DNA of 64,000 bases from Yersinia proxima (GTDB lineage: Bacteria > Pseudomonadota > Gammaproteobacteria > Enterobacterales > Enterobacteriaceae), in assembly GCF_902170785.1 (NCBI RefSeq), contig NZ_CABHYG010000017.1:124001-188000 (forward strand), given 5' to 3'. The notes under the pieces are model-generated. The model saw only the letters and a list, made by a program, of their open reading frames with translations, was not told where the DNA came from and did not search any database. Shown here piece by piece: positions 6,404-16,806 of this stretch. The first letter of the stretch is position 1. The number at the start of each line of letters is the position of its first letter. A program made the position numbers and the translations under genes.

Positions 6404-6915
6404 TCGGTTATGGGAGAAGTGGTGGTTAGTGATGTAATATCTTGTTTTTAATTAAATTAAGAGCGGAGATAATTAATCTGATTGCAGATATATCAACCCA
6501 TTCAATACATAAATATATTTTATGTATTCCGACGATTAAATATGAAATTTCCTACAGAAACTTACCTCCTCCCCTATAGAAATACGCTGGTCTTATATAT
6601 TACATTAAGACACAGCATAAATGTTACTCAAGTTTGTTGATGATGGTGAGTAATAAGATACCCTATAGTATCGCTCATATATTTCCATTGGCCTGAGTTT
6701 GTGGGTGTTGGAATTAATCTGGCTGTATTTGACACTATTTAAAATGATAAATGGAATTATCCAGATATATATGTTGGCAGGTATTAATCTGTTTGTCTCT
6801 GCTTGTTAATAAAGAAATGCAAATAGTTATAAATGTATTTATATACAAGCATTAGGCCTGATTTTTATTAAGCATTATATTTTGATGCTAACCAGGATTT
6901 TATTGAGAATATAAT
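6404..6915. other. AT-rich region upstream of the autotransporter
   Basis: About 510 bp of strongly AT-rich sequence without a supported gene. It must contain the autotransporter promoter and a leader. AT-richness of this kind is typical of H-NS-silenced horizontally acquired loci, but no binding site can be proven by eye. Confidence 0.4.
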
Positions 6916-9900
6916 ATGAATAAAGTCTTCAAGATTATTTGGAATGCTGCATTGAATCGTTTCGATGTCGTATCCGAGTTTGCTAAAGCTGGGAAGAAAT
7001 GTAAATCATCCAGCTCGTTAACGATAAATACAGTCACCGGATTTTCTCTGATTCTAGGGCTTGGGTCATTGATTACCGGCACAGCCTTGGCCCAACCACT
7101 ACCGACCATTGTGATTAGCAGTACTGAGAGTGAAAGTGATGTGCAGCGAGATTCGGCTACCGGCCCCGCAGTGGTCGTGACCAATGGTGGTAATTATACT
7201 GGAACCAACGTCACGCTGACCTCGCAGGCCCCTGCATCAGGTGGAAATACCGCTGCTCTTTATGTCAATACTGGTGGCAAAGCATATCTTGATGCTGACA
7301 GCAGTATCACCATGAATACTTCTAGTCAGCAGGCCACTGTTTGCTGCACCTACGGCATCGTAGTAGACGGTAACGGCAGTATGGTTGACAGTTCAGCGAC
7401 TATCATTGGCAGTACTGGCGGAGCAGGGGTCTATAATGGCGGCGTGCTCAATCTTCAGGGCGGTTCGTTGTCCGGCTTATTTGGTATTGTGTCGAGCGGT
7501 GCAGGCAGTTTAATCACCGGAAATGCAGATATATCGGGTTCTGGTGTAGGAACCGGTGTTCGGGCCGAGTTGGGTGGCGCGGTGGTTCTGAGTGGTGGCA
7601 AGGTATTGTCGAATGGGATGGTCGCAACCGATGCTGGCAGTTCGATTTCAACCTCAGGCACGGAGATAGTTGGCACAGCCAGCGCCAATAATGGTGCTTC
7701 TCTTAATCTCGTTGGCGGTTCGGTTCGCGCCAGTGGCTATGGGGTGAGTGCTGTTTATGCCGGTGGCCCGGTAGCCAGTCATGTAACGACATCCGCAGAT
7801 ATTAGTGTGAGTGGTAGCAACGCATCTGCGGTGACTGCCCGTAATGGTAGCACCATCAATATCATCGGAGGCACCCTCTCCGGCGCGAGTTCTGTTTTAG
7901 CGGCTATCGGTAAAAACTCAACAATCACATTTTCTAATGCAAGTTTGATTCAAGGCGGTATGCAGGGGTCAACTGCCGTCTATGCCGCTGAAGGGGCAAT
8001 CGTTCAGCTCAACAGTGGCACTATATCTGCCCCAGGCTGGAATAACACCACCATCCGGGCTGATGGTATTGGTTCAGCTGTTTATAATCAGGGGACTAAC
8101 GTTACCGGTGTTGCAGGCAGCAGCATTGGTGCTCAAGCTATCAATGGCGGCAGCTATATTTTTGGCTCTGGCACGATGAGTGCAAGTAATACTGGCGTGC
8201 AGGCCAGTGGTACGGGCAGTTCTGTGCTGAGTTCTGGCAATATCAGTGCGGTTCAGCGTGCAGTGCATGCCACCAATGGTGGTTCGGTCACGGTGGATGC
8301 TGGCTCTCTGGCAACCACGACTGCGATTACCGGCATGGCGGGTATTGTTGCGGATAGCGGTGGGCAGGTTGAGTTGATTAAACCGGCACTGCTGGACAGC
8401 GCTGCCTTTGCTGGCAATGGTATTCAGGTCAGTAGTGGCGGTGTCGTCAATCTGGCCGGTGGCATGTTCTATATTAATGGTAAGAATAGCTCGGGGCTGA
8501 TAATTGATGGCGTAGGTTCTGCCATCAACAGTTCTGCCACTCTGAGTGTTTATGTTTACGCCGCTTCAGGTAAAGCGATAGAGGTTGCCAATGGTGCTGC
8601 ACAAGTATTTCATAATCTGGTCGGCAGAGTAACGGGCAGTAATGGCAATGTGATCCAATCAAACAGTGGTGCTAATCAGCTTACCTTTACCAACAGTGTA
8701 CTCAGCAGTACACAGGGGCCAGCTATCGTCGGTCAGAGTGGCTCACTTGACTTTGTGATGTCTGAGAGTGGTATCAGCGGGCCTGTACTGATGCAAGACA
8801 ATGGCAGCATTATAAGTATTACAGCTAATGATGCTTCCACTATCACGGGGCGCACTGAAGCCGGTAACTCGTCAATAACGTTAAACACCCGGTCTGCGTG
8901 GAATGTTGGCGCAGGTAGTTCATCTCTGGGCTCGCTTTCACTTAATAATGCCACCATGAGAAATAGTGGGGTTGGCAGTCTGCATATCGGTGGCGATGTC
9001 AGTTTAGGTAATGTTGGCGCTAAATTTGATACTCAGGATTATGACGCGTTGCTGGCGGCAAATGCGATAACCGGTACAGGAAATTTGACGAAGAATGGTA
9101 CGGGTAAACTGACGCTGGAAAGTGCAATAACTTATACCGGTAACACCGTAATTTCGGATGGCACATTGCAGATAGGTAATGGTGCGGCCTCTGGCAATGC
9201 CCATCTCCATCAGGTGGATAATAGAGGTATTTTGGCTCTTGCTAGCGCTGATCGGGTAACCATCGATAGGATTGAGGGAAAAGGGGCGCTGCACCAAAAG
9301 GGCAGCGGCACAACGACCCTGCTCAATGATAATACCTATACCGGCGGGACGACGGTCACTGCGGGTACGTTGCAATTGGGTGATGGCGGTAGTACGGGAA
9401 GTATTATCGGTAATGTTGATATTCAAGCGAACGGCACGCTGGCTATTTGGCGTAATGCTGCTGTGGTGTTGGGCAATAGACTCACAGGTTCCGGGCTAAT
9501 CACCACCGACACAGCCGGTCAGGCATTCGATCTTGCTACCGGGGTCGGTAATGCATTTTCTGGCATGCTCGCGGTGGGTAATGGCACGTTCCGGTTAGAT
9601 GGCGTTAATACCACCGAGTTGAGTAATGCAACGCTACGAGCAGGGGTGGGCAGTACCGTTACCGTTGGCACAGGCCTTCAGACTATCGGTGGTTTGGCTT
9701 TCGACGGCGGTACGTTGAAGTTTGATATCGGAACCCCCGGTGACACTGTGGCGAAAAGCACCATCCATACCACCAAAGAGATGAACCTGCTGGGTAGCGG
9801 TACAGTTGAGGTCAATATCGGCAGTATCGATAACAACCCGGTTCCAGTCAATCCTGTGCTGCCAATCATGGAGCAGGATGATGTCAACACCTTGCTACAA

Positions 9901-12573
9901 CTGGCCGTCAGTGATGTAGCGGTGCAAGGCAATGGCGGCAATATGGTATTGAAAGACCAGCATGGCAATATCATTACCAATGAAACCACCGCGGATATTG
10001 CCCAAAACGGGATGACCGTGGCGAAAGGGATTTACGACTATCGCCTGACCAGTGGTGTCAATAACGACGGTTTGTATGTGGGTTACGGCCTGACGCAGGT
10101 TGAGTTGTTGGGCAGCGGCGCTGATGCACTGTCACTCTATGCCACCAACAAAACTGGGCCGGCGGCGGATTTAAGCGCCAACATCACGGGCAGTGGCGAT
10201 TTGGCGATTGATACTGGCGCGGGAAATACCGTGACATTGTCTAATCTGGATAACGATTATACCGGCTCTACCGACGTACGCAGCGGCACCCTACAGATGC
10301 TCAATGATAATGTGCTGGGGCAGACCTCGCTGTTATCACTGGCGGCGGATACTTCCTTTGATATGAATGGTCACAATCAGACGATAGGCGAATTGAAGGG
10401 AGACGCCGGGTCATTATTGAATCTCAATGGTGGCAATCTGACGTTGAGTCAGGGCGGTGTTGTAGAGGGTGAGTTGACCGGCACTGGTACACTGACGATT
10501 GCTGCTGATGTGCTGACCGTTAATGGAGCCAGCAGTGATCTGAGCGCAGCGACCACCATTGCCAGCGGCGCACAAGTATTACTGAACAATGCTGCGGGTT
10601 TGGGGAGTGGCGATATTATCAACGCCGGTTTGCTGACATTAAAAGGTGCGGCGGGCCAGTTGGCGAATACTATCAGTGATGTGGGTAACGTGGTGTTACA
10701 GGATAACAGTGACATTATTGTCAGTGGTGATAACAGTCAGTTCAGTGGCCGCTTTGATATCAACACCGGTAGCCAGTTAACGGTTTCTCGGGCAGAGAAT
10801 CTGGGTAGCGCATCAGTGACCAATAACAGTGCGTTGGTGTTGAATTCAGCCAGCGACTGGAGGCTAGAAAATGGAATTACTGGTACGGGCAAGCTGAGTA
10901 AAAATGGCGCTGGTACTTTATCGTTAACGCAATCTGCGGCTTATACCGGTCAAACAGAGATCAATGCTGGTGGGCTTATTTTGGGCAGCAGTACCGACCC
11001 AATGACATTGGGCAGCCAGCAAGTGAACATTGCCAGCGGTGCTTTTATGGGCGGCTTTGGTGGCGTAGCAGGGGCGGTGGATAACAACGGCACGCTGTTT
11101 GTCGGCAATCCGATTTCACCTGTGACGTCAATATTGAGCCGCCTGGCGCCTGCCCGCAACCTATTGGCGGTTGGGACAGACTTAACCAACAGCGGCACTG
11201 TTTTTATTGGTAACAAAACCAGTGATGGCAGCGGTATCACCGGTAATCAATTGGTGGTCAATGGTAACTATATTGGTAACAACGGGTTGCTGCATTTCAA
11301 CTCGGCGCTGGGGGATGACAGCTCGGCAACGGATAGCATGACAGTCAACGGCAACACCAGCGGAACGACCCATGTGAGTGTGGATAATGCGGGTGGGCAG
11401 GGTGCGCAGACGCTAAATGGCATTGAGCTGATTCAGGTGAACGGCCAGTCAGACGGTGACTTTGTACAACGCGGGCGTATTGTCGCCGGTGCGTATGATT
11501 ATTCTCTGGCGCGTGGCGTAGGGGCTAATACCCGTCACTGGTATCTGACCAGTACGACCGCCAGCGGAGATCTTGGCGGCACTAATCCAACAGTTATGAT
11601 TGAGCGTCCGGAAGCCAGCGGGTATGCCACAAACCTGGCCGCAGCCAACAATATGTTTGTCACAAGCCTGCATGACCGTTTAGGCGAAACGCAATATATT
11701 GACGCACTGACTGGTGAACGGAAAGTGACTAGCATGTGGTTGCGTAACGCTGGTGGACATAACCGATCTCGTGATACTTATGACCAATTAAGCACTCAGG
11801 CTAACCGGTATGTTGTGCAATTGGGGGGCGATATCGCACAGTGGAGTCATGATGGACAAGAGCGCTTCCACCTTGGCGTAATGGCCGGTTACGCAAACAG
11901 TAAAAGTCGTACCGAATCTCGTTTATCCGGTTACAGCGCCCGTGCCTCGGTTGATGGTTACAGCACCGGGATATATGCCACCTGGTATGCTGACGCAGCA
12001 GATAAGTCGGGTTGGTATGTGGATAGTTGGGCTCAATACAGCTGGTTCACCAATAGTGTAGACGGCCAGGATTTGCATACCGAAGAGTACAAATCCAACG
12101 GGGTGACTGCATCCATAGAAAGCGGTTATACCTTTAAAATGGGTGAAAATGCAGCGAAGAATGTGACTTACTTTATCCAACCGAAAGCACAGGTAACCTG
12201 GATGGGGGTTAAAGCTGATGACCATAAAGAAGCTAATGGCACCGAAGTGTCCGGCGAAGGTGATGGCAATATCCAAACCCGCTTGGGTGTGAAAGCCTTT
12301 ATGAACGGTTACAGCCATCAGGATAAGGGAAAAGATCGCGTCTTCCAGCCGTATATTGAAGCGAATTGGATCCATAATAGCAAAGACTTCGCGACTAGCA
12401 TGGATGGTCATTTAGTGAAGCAAGATGGCGCAGCCAATATTGGTGAGCTGAAAGTCGGTGTCGAAGGGCAAGTGAATAAACAAGTGAATCTGTGGGGTAA
12501 CGTTGCTCAGCAAGTGGGCAATAAAGGCTACAGCGATACCGCTGTGATGTTAGGGGTAAAATACAACTTCTAA
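6916..12573 (+). CDS. Large type V autotransporter adhesin (AIDA/pertactin-like)
   Basis: This 1885-aa protein begins with an extended signal peptide region (MNKVFKIIWNAALNRFDVVSE), then a hydrophobic core and a cleavage site near ALAQ60. The passenger to about residue 1550 is Gly/Ser/Thr/Asn-rich and repetitive, as expected of a right-handed beta helix. It contains at least four passenger-associated transport repeats, seen as TGNLTKNGTGKLTL, YTGNTVISDGTLQIGNG, YTGGTTVTAGTLQLGDG and GKLSKNGAGTLSL. The last 280 residues or so form the translocator barrel and end in KYNF, with terminal Phe. Adjacent Cys143-Cys144 are unusual. No protease motif is visible, so adhesion or autoaggregation is the likely role. 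The specific receptor cannot be told. Confidence 0.93.
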   Translation: MNKVFKIIWNAALNRFDVVSEFAKAGKKCKSSSSLTINTVTGFSLILGLGSLITGTALAQPLPTIVISSTESESDVQRDSATGPAVVVTNGGNYTGTNVTLTSQAPASGGNTAALYVNTGGKAYLDADSSITMNTSSQQATVCCTYGIVVDGNGSMVDSSATIIGSTGGAGVYNGGVLNLQGGSLSGLFGIVSSGAGSLITGNADISGSGVGTGVRAELGGAVVLSGGKVLSNGMVATDAGSSISTSGTEIVGTASANNGASLNLVGGSVRASGYGVSAVYAGGPVASHVTTSADISVSGSNASAVTARNGSTINIIGGTLSGASSVLAAIGKNSTITFSNASLIQGGMQGSTAVYAAEGAIVQLNSGTISAPGWNNTTIRADGIGSAVYNQGTNVTGVAGSSIGAQAINGGSYIFGSGTMSASNTGVQASGTGSSVLSSGNISAVQRAVHATNGGSVTVDAGSLATTTAITGMAGIVADSGGQVELIKPALLDSAAFAGNGIQVSSGGVVNLAGGMFYINGKNSSGLIIDGVGSAINSSATLSVYVYAASGKAIEVANGAAQVFHNLVGRVTGSNGNVIQSNSGANQLTFTNSVLSSTQGPAIVGQSGSLDFVMSESGISGPVLMQDNGSIISITANDASTITGRTEAGNSSITLNTRSAWNVGAGSSSLGSLSLNNATMRNSGVGSLHIGGDVSLGNVGAKFDTQDYDALLAANAITGTGNLTKNGTGKLTLESAITYTGNTVISDGTLQIGNGAASGNAHLHQVDNRGILALASADRVTIDRIEGKGALHQKGSGTTTLLNDNTYTGGTTVTAGTLQLGDGGSTGSIIGNVDIQANGTLAIWRNAAVVLGNRLTGSGLITTDTAGQAFDLATGVGNAFSGMLAVGNGTFRLDGVNTTELSNATLRAGVGSTVTVGTGLQTIGGLAFDGGTLKFDIGTPGDTVAKSTIHTTKEMNLLGSGTVEVNIGSIDNNPVPVNPVLPIMEQDDVNTLLQLAVSDVAVQGNGGNMVLKDQHGNIITNETTADIAQNGMTVAKGIYDYRLTSGVNNDGLYVGYGLTQVELLGSGADALSLYATNKTGPAADLSANITGSGDLAIDTGAGNTVTLSNLDNDYTGSTDVRSGTLQMLNDNVLGQTSLLSLAADTSFDMNGHNQTIGELKGDAGSLLNLNGGNLTLSQGGVVEGELTGTGTLTIAADVLTVNGASSDLSAATTIASGAQVLLNNAAGLGSGDIINAGLLTLKGAAGQLANTISDVGNVVLQDNSDIIVSGDNSQFSGRFDINTGSQLTVSRAENLGSASVTNNSALVLNSASDWRLENGITGTGKLSKNGAGTLSLTQSAAYTGQTEINAGGLILGSSTDPMTLGSQQVNIASGAFMGGFGGVAGAVDNNGTLFVGNPISPVTSILSRLAPARNLLAVGTDLTNSGTVFIGNKTSDGSGITGNQLVVNGNYIGNNGLLHFNSALGDDSSATDSMTVNGNTSGTTHVSVDNAGGQGAQTLNGIELIQVNGQSDGDFVQRGRIVAGAYDYSLARGVGANTRHWYLTSTTASGDLGGTNPTVMIERPEASGYATNLAAANNMFVTSLHDRLGETQYIDALTGERKVTSMWLRNAGGHNRSRDTYDQLSTQANRYVVQLGGDIAQWSHDGQERFHLGVMAGYANSKSRTESRLSGYSARASVDGYSTGIYATWYADAADKSGWYVDSWAQYSWFTNSVDGQDLHTEEYKSNGVTASIESGYTFKMGENAAKNVTYFIQPKAQVTWMGVKADDHKEANGTEVSGEGDGNIQTRLGVKAFMNGYSHQDKGKDRVFQPYIEANWIHNSKDFATSMDGHLVKQDGAANIGELKVGVEGQVNKQVNLWGNVAQQVGNKGYSDTAVMLGVKYNF

Positions 12574-12596
12574 TATTCTGGATAATAGGGTTTCTG

Positions 12597-12634
12597 AATA
12601 TCAGTGCATTATGATGATGCACTGATATTTTGTT
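12597..12634 (+). terminator. Terminator of the autotransporter gene
   Basis: AATATCAGTGCAT and ATGCACTGATATT are perfect 13-bp inverted repeats with a 7-nt loop, followed by TTGTTT. They begin 24 nt after the stop. Confidence 0.8.
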
Positions 12635-12790
12635 TGATAAAACGTCTACGTGAAATGGCGTTGTTTCTGATCGTTAACTATCCAACGAAAGTCACTAATA
12701 GGTGAGTGAAACACAGATCCAAATTCTCTATTAAGCAGTCTTGCAGAATTCACCTGCTAACGTGTTATAGTGCAATTTTTACGGAAAATT

Positions 12791-13663
12791 ATGCTGACCA
12801 ACTCATCCATTCGTCTTAACAAATACATTAGCGAAAGCGGCATCTGTTCGCGTCGTGATGCTGACCGTTATGTAGAGCAAGGAAATGTTTTTATTAACGG
12901 CAAGCGGGCCGCAGTAGGCGATCAGGTATATGTTGGTGATGTGGTGAAAGTGAATGGTCAACTTATCGAACCACGCGATGAAAATGATTTGGTGCTAATT
13001 GCGCTAAATAAGCCGATCGGCATTATCTGCACCACGGAAGAGGGTGAAGGCGATAATATCGTTGATTTTGTTAACCACAGCAAACGCGTTTTTCCCATTG
13101 GCCGCCTGGATAAAGATTCACAAGGTCTTATTTTCCTGACCAATCACGGCGATTTAGTTAATAAGATCCTGCGTGCGGGTAATGATCACGAAAAAGAATA
13201 TGTGGTAACGGTTAATAAGCCGGTGACCGATGAGTTTATTCTTGGTTTGAGTGCCGGTGTACCTATGTTGGGTACTGTGACCAAAAAATGCAAAGTAAAG
13301 AAAGAAGCTCCGTTTGTATTTAGTATCACTTTGGTTCAGGGGCTTAATCGTCAAATTCGTCGTATGTGTAAGCACTTTGGTTATGAAGTCACCAAACTTG
13401 AGCGCACTCGTATCATGAACGTCAATCTGAAGGGACTGCCAATTGGTGAGTGGCGTGATTTGCGCGATGATGAGCTAATAGAGTTATTTAAGCTGATTGA
13501 AAATTCATCGTCAGATGAGAAACCGGCAAAAAAACCAAAAGCTAAACCTGTTGTAGCTAAAAAACCGGCTATTAACCGATCAAAACCTGCTGAAAAGTCA
13601 GAAGGTAACCCTGCTGGTCGTAAGCGCTTTACTCAGCCTGGGCGTAAGAAGAAAGGGCGGTAA
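12791..13663 (+). CDS. rluF: 23S rRNA pseudouridine(2604) synthase
   Basis: A 290-aa RsuA/RluB/E/F-family enzyme. An N-terminal S4 RNA-binding domain ([20 protein letters not shown]) is followed by the catalytic domain with [10 protein letters not shown], whose Asp is the nucleophile, and by [14 protein letters not shown]. The Lys/Pro-rich tail ending GRKKKGR matches E. coli RluF, which modifies U2604 of 23S rRNA in the ribosome. I start at ATG 12791, giving [11 protein letters not shown] as in E. coli; the GTG at 12770 lies in the leader. It is transcribed alone. Confidence 0.95.
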   Translation: MLTNSSIRLNKYISESGICSRRDADRYVEQGNVFINGKRAAVGDQVYVGDVVKVNGQLIEPRDENDLVLIALNKPIGIICTTEEGEGDNIVDFVNHSKRVFPIGRLDKDSQGLIFLTNHGDLVNKILRAGNDHEKEYVVTVNKPVTDEFILGLSAGVPMLGTVTKKCKVKKEAPFVFSITLVQGLNRQIRRMCKHFGYEVTKLERTRIMNVNLKGLPIGEWRDLRDDELIELFKLIENSSSDEKPAKKPKAKPVVAKKPAINRSKPAEKSEGNPAGRKRFTQPGRKKKGR

Positions 13664-13700
13664 TGCGCCAGCAGGAATAGAGCCTGAATGGGTTTTTTCT

Positions 13701-13889
13701 CTATTTATCATTTTCAGCGTGGCGATAAACTTCACCGCAAATCAGGACCACATCGGGTCTTCTTTGATGAATGCGGGCAGCGACAGCCATGCATTCATGG
13801 CGGGTTGCATAAACATCGTCAGTGACGGGCAGAGCCTCGCAGGCGTCCATTCCGCAGGTGCTAACCAGTAAAACAAATCCTATGAGCAT
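13701..13889 (-). CDS. DUF1482-family small protein (YebW-like)
   Basis: A 62-aa protein with a hydrophobic N-terminus (MLIGFVLLVSTC) and five cysteines. The pattern with an early C-E pair and DVYATRHEC matches E. coli YebW (DVYNTEQQC) and other DUF1482 members. An ideal ribosome binding site (AAGGAGAACAT) precedes the start. Function is unknown. It faces rluF tail to tail. Whether it is the true YebW ortholog is uncertain. Confidence 0.65.
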   Translation of the reverse strand: MLIGFVLLVSTCGMDACEALPVTDDVYATRHECMAVAARIHQRRPDVVLICGEVYRHAENDK

Positions 13890-14136
13890 ATGTTCTCCTT
13901 ATTTATAGGATTTATATGAGTATAGCCTGTTTGCCAGGGAGGTCGTACACTCGTTTTTTACTCAAAGTAATAGGTGTTTTCTGGGTAGTTTAAATATTAG
14001 CCAAACTTATAATCATGTTGTTCCAATACAGTTAGAAATATTTCTGTGTGCATCCTATCCCCATATTTAAGCGCATCAGTTTACTTTGGATTGACAGGTT
14101 TGGCATTATATCGGTATGCATGGTTTTTTAGGATGA

Positions 14137-14385
14137 ATGATGAAACAGTTCCCTTTTGATAAACGTTACGAGATTGAAGATGCCAGTGGTGCTGTTGAGT
14201 ATTATATCGATGGTGATGAATATATTCGTAGTCAGGATGGGGTGCCTGGTTATCGAATTGATGGTTATGAAGTGTTCGAGCATAATGCTGAAGCTAAACT
14301 CGCTGGCTTCCTTGAGGGTAAACATATAACAACCCCGGATGCGGATATTTTGCTGACGATTTTAGATGATATGTCTGCTGAATAG
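14137..14385 (+). CDS. Conserved hypothetical acidic protein
   Basis: An 82-aa acidic, soluble-looking protein (MMKQFPFDKRYEIED...) rich in Asp, Glu and Tyr. AGGA at 14130-14133 supports a start at 14137 or 14140. There is no signal peptide and no membrane segment. I do not recognise the family. Codon use resembles the core genes around it, so a native gene is likely. The 250-bp stretch upstream holds no other gene. Confidence 0.65.
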   Translation: MMKQFPFDKRYEIEDASGAVEYYIDGDEYIRSQDGVPGYRIDGYEVFEHNAEAKLAGFLEGKHITTPDADILLTILDDMSAE

Positions 14386-14557
14386 TCTTCACAGTTAATT
14401 TGATGCCCGACTGTTGGAGCCGCGATATAACAGTTATGCGCAGCTCCTTAATGAGAAAATATAACGTTGTTACCGCGAATAAGTTGTTAGCAGGTGTTTT
14501 TCAGTTCACTTAAAACTGATTAACACAATCTTTTAGTGATAATCAGCCGGAGTCTCA

Positions 14558-15193
14558 ATGAGTCAGCAAACCATTGTCTTATATACTGATGCGGATTTTT
14601 TTAGCCCTTATGTCATGTCGGTCTTTGTATCACTGACAGAAAAAGCGCTTCCTTTTACACTGAATGCTGTTGATCTCTCTGCTGGCGAGAATCTACGTGA
14701 GGAATTTGGCAAGCTATCAGCGACTCGTCGTGTGCCCACACTGATTATCGATGATTTTCGGTTATCTGAATCCTCAGCAATTTCTGAATACTTAGAAGAG
14801 CGGTTCCCTTCACCGGAATACGCGCGAATTTACCCGCAAGATAGACAAGAACGTGCCAAAGCACGCGAAATTCAAGCCTGGTTGCGCAGTGATTTTATGC
14901 CAATTAGGGCTGAACGGCCTACCGAAGTCGTCTTTGCCGGAATGAGAATGCCACTATTATCCGACCAGGGGCAGCAAGCAGCTCACAAGCTGATGTCAGG
15001 GTTGGAGCGTTTACTTTCGGATGGACGAAAGAATTTATTCAGTGAATGGTGTATTGCTGATACTGACTTGGCGTTGATGCTTAACCGGCTAGCGCTCAAT
15101 GGCGATGCGCTGCCGGAATATCTGCGCAAATATGCAAGTTATCAATGGCAGCGGCCTTCAGTGCAGCAATGGCGTGAATTGTCACAAAAATAG
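14558..15193 (+). CDS. yfcF: Glutathione S-transferase-like protein YfcF
   Basis: A 211-aa GST-fold protein. The N-terminal thioredoxin-like domain has TDADFFSPYVMSVF in place of the usual active-site loop, cis-Pro in RRVPTLIID, and the glutathione-contact ESSAISEYL. An all-helical C-terminal domain follows. It resembles E. coli YfcF (214 aa), which has glutathione transferase and peroxidase activity and a role in oxidative stress. Monocistronic; AGCCGGAGTCTC before the start gives the ribosome binding site. Confidence 0.88.
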   Translation: MSQQTIVLYTDADFFSPYVMSVFVSLTEKALPFTLNAVDLSAGENLREEFGKLSATRRVPTLIIDDFRLSESSAISEYLEERFPSPEYARIYPQDRQERAKAREIQAWLRSDFMPIRAERPTEVVFAGMRMPLLSDQGQQAAHKLMSGLERLLSDGRKNLFSEWCIADTDLALMLNRLALNGDALPEYLRKYASYQWQRPSVQQWRELSQK

Positions 15194-15254
15194 AGCCGCT
15201 CATTCCTCTTTAAGCCTTAATGATGCAGAAAGTGCGTAAAAAGAGTGGTACAGA

Positions 15255-15812
15255 ATGAAGAGCGTGATTGAAGTTGAAACTGAGCGGCTACAGCTGCGGC
15301 AATGGATACCTTCCGACAAAGCCCCTTTTGCAGCACTTAATGCTGATAAGCGGGTGATGGAGTATTTCCCTGCGCCCTTGACTCGTGAGGAAAGTGATGC
15401 GATGGCTGATCGTTGTCAGCTATTGATTGAACAGCATGGTTGGGGATTGTGGGCCGTTGAGCTTAAAGCTACTGAGCAGTTTGTGGGGGCTTTGGGACTG
15501 CATATTCCTGCGGCCAAACTCCCTTTTTCACCTTGCGTCGAAATAGCCTGGCGTTTTGCTTATCCATTTTGGGGACAGGGGTTAGCAACAGAAGCTGCCT
15601 TGGCTGCTTTGCAGGTAGGTTTTGAGAGATTAAAGTTGGCTAAAATTGTTTCGCTCACGGCATTAATTAATTTGCGCTCACAAGCCGTGATGGAACGAAT
15701 AGGAATGGTGCGAGCAGCGGAGAGTTTTCCCCATCCCAATGTCAGCCCTGACAGCCCGCTCAGCCAACATTGCTGGTATCACATCTCATCTGAACAGTGG
15801 CAGAACCGATAG
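15255..15812 (+). CDS. GNAT-family N-acetyltransferase (RimJ/RimL type)
   Basis: A 185-aa acetyltransferase with the N-terminal signature ETERLQLRQWIPSD, a mid-protein AWRFAYPFWGQGLATEAA (acetyl-CoA binding, Q/R-x-x-G-x-A like), and SQAVMERIGMVRAAE near the end. These are typical of the RimJ/RimL group that acetylates protein N-termini or small molecules. The substrate cannot be predicted. It lies 61 bp after yfcF in the same direction and may share its transcript. Confidence 0.88.
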   Translation: MKSVIEVETERLQLRQWIPSDKAPFAALNADKRVMEYFPAPLTREESDAMADRCQLLIEQHGWGLWAVELKATEQFVGALGLHIPAAKLPFSPCVEIAWRFAYPFWGQGLATEAALAALQVGFERLKLAKIVSLTALINLRSQAVMERIGMVRAAESFPHPNVSPDSPLSQHCWYHISSEQWQNR

Positions 15813-15870
15813 TACGCTTTTAGCTGATATTGATGGCACTGGAAGATGCAGTAAAACGCTACAGATATAG

Positions 15871-16005
15871 CTACATCAGATCTAATAAAGGCAGTGAGCC
15901 ATCAACAACTGCAGCAGTGATATAAATAATGAAAAGTGAATAGAGAAAGAAGTTGCTGATCATTTGATACCTCGGGTTACCTGTACGGGTAAAACTTTTG
16001 GCCAT
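15871..16005 (-). CDS. Putative 44-aa single-span membrane protein
   Basis: From ATG 16005 the frame encodes MAKSFTRTGNPRYQ, then a hydrophobic helix (about residues 17-36) and an acidic end (DGSLPLLDLM). A basic N-terminus before one membrane span is a plausible small inner-membrane protein. The ribosome binding site is weak. The longer frame starting at 16122 has a Cys/His-rich start that does not look coding. Family not recognised. Confidence 0.4.
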   Translation of the reverse strand: MAKSFTRTGNPRYQMISNFFLYSLFIIYITAAVVDGSLPLLDLM

Positions 16006-16315
16006 GTCAGAGCAACTACAATATAGCACGCAAATTGAATGAAAAGCGTACAGAAAATGAATAACTAATGAATTTATTGTTGCTGATTTGTGACGTGGAT
16101 GGGGTTTTTTAGCCAACAGCACAGCGATAAGGCAGATTTCAAGCGTTAAATAAGAATAAACGCTGCAAAAGTCAGAGATATAATATGAGGGACGAGATTT
16201 ATTGAATTCAGTATTTTATCAATGGGTTAACTTCAATTGAAAACAATTTAAGCAGCATACAAGCAGAGGGAGTGTAATTGTGCTACACTATGCGACCGAT
16301 AATCAAGGATAAAAC

Positions 16316-16549
16316 ATGAAAAAAGTCTCAATCATCGCTCAGTGCTTAATAAACGCCAAGAGTTTCAGTGAGATGTCCGAAGCTGAATCCTCGATAAAAA
16401 AGGTTTTCAACGACAGTTATGCCGATCATTCATTCGATGAATGGAATACTGATGTCTCTACGTTGAGTGCGAACCGTATTATCAGCCTGGTTGCTGGTGC
16501 TTCCAAGGTTCGGGTCAGAGGGTTGATCCAAGAATTATGGAATCACTGA
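16316..16549 (+). CDS. Hypothetical 77-aa protein
   Basis: MKKVSIIAQCLINAK... is a small soluble protein that appears helical, without signal peptide or known motif. AAGGATAAAAC precedes the ATG as ribosome binding site. A likely promoter region is the AT-rich stretch before it. Not recognised. The next 257 bp (16550-16806) contain no supported gene. Confidence 0.6.
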   Translation: MKKVSIIAQCLINAKSFSEMSEAESSIKKVFNDSYADHSFDEWNTDVSTLSANRIISLVAGASKVRVRGLIQELWNH

Positions 16550-16806
16550 TCCCAGACCAAGGTTTTCTCATAACCTGCCTACCATTTCACTACGCCAAGC
16601 ATGCCAGCCATGCTGCGTGGTGAATGTTCCTCCCCGTACCTTTCCATTTTCTGCTTGTTTCTTTCCGTTGTCTCCCGCGAACCCGGTTCTTTCCATTGAG
16701 TGAAAGCTGATCCGGTACAGATAATCTGAGTAACGCTGACTACGCCACGGTTTAGTGTCGTCGGTTAACGTAATCTAATAAGGTTGTACAACTGAGAGGC
16801 GAGCAT

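Noticed and set aside
7455-11735. Many minus-strand and alternate frames across the autotransporter
   Set aside because: They mirror the repetitive, low-complexity passenger sequence, lack ribosome binding sites and have no family resemblance.
12770-12790. GTG start extending rluF by seven codons
   Set aside because: The ATG at 12791 gives the conserved RluF N-terminus.
15871-16122. 83-aa form of the small membrane protein
   Set aside because: The first 39 residues are Cys/His-rich and unlike a coding N-terminus; only the 44-aa form from 16005 is plausible.
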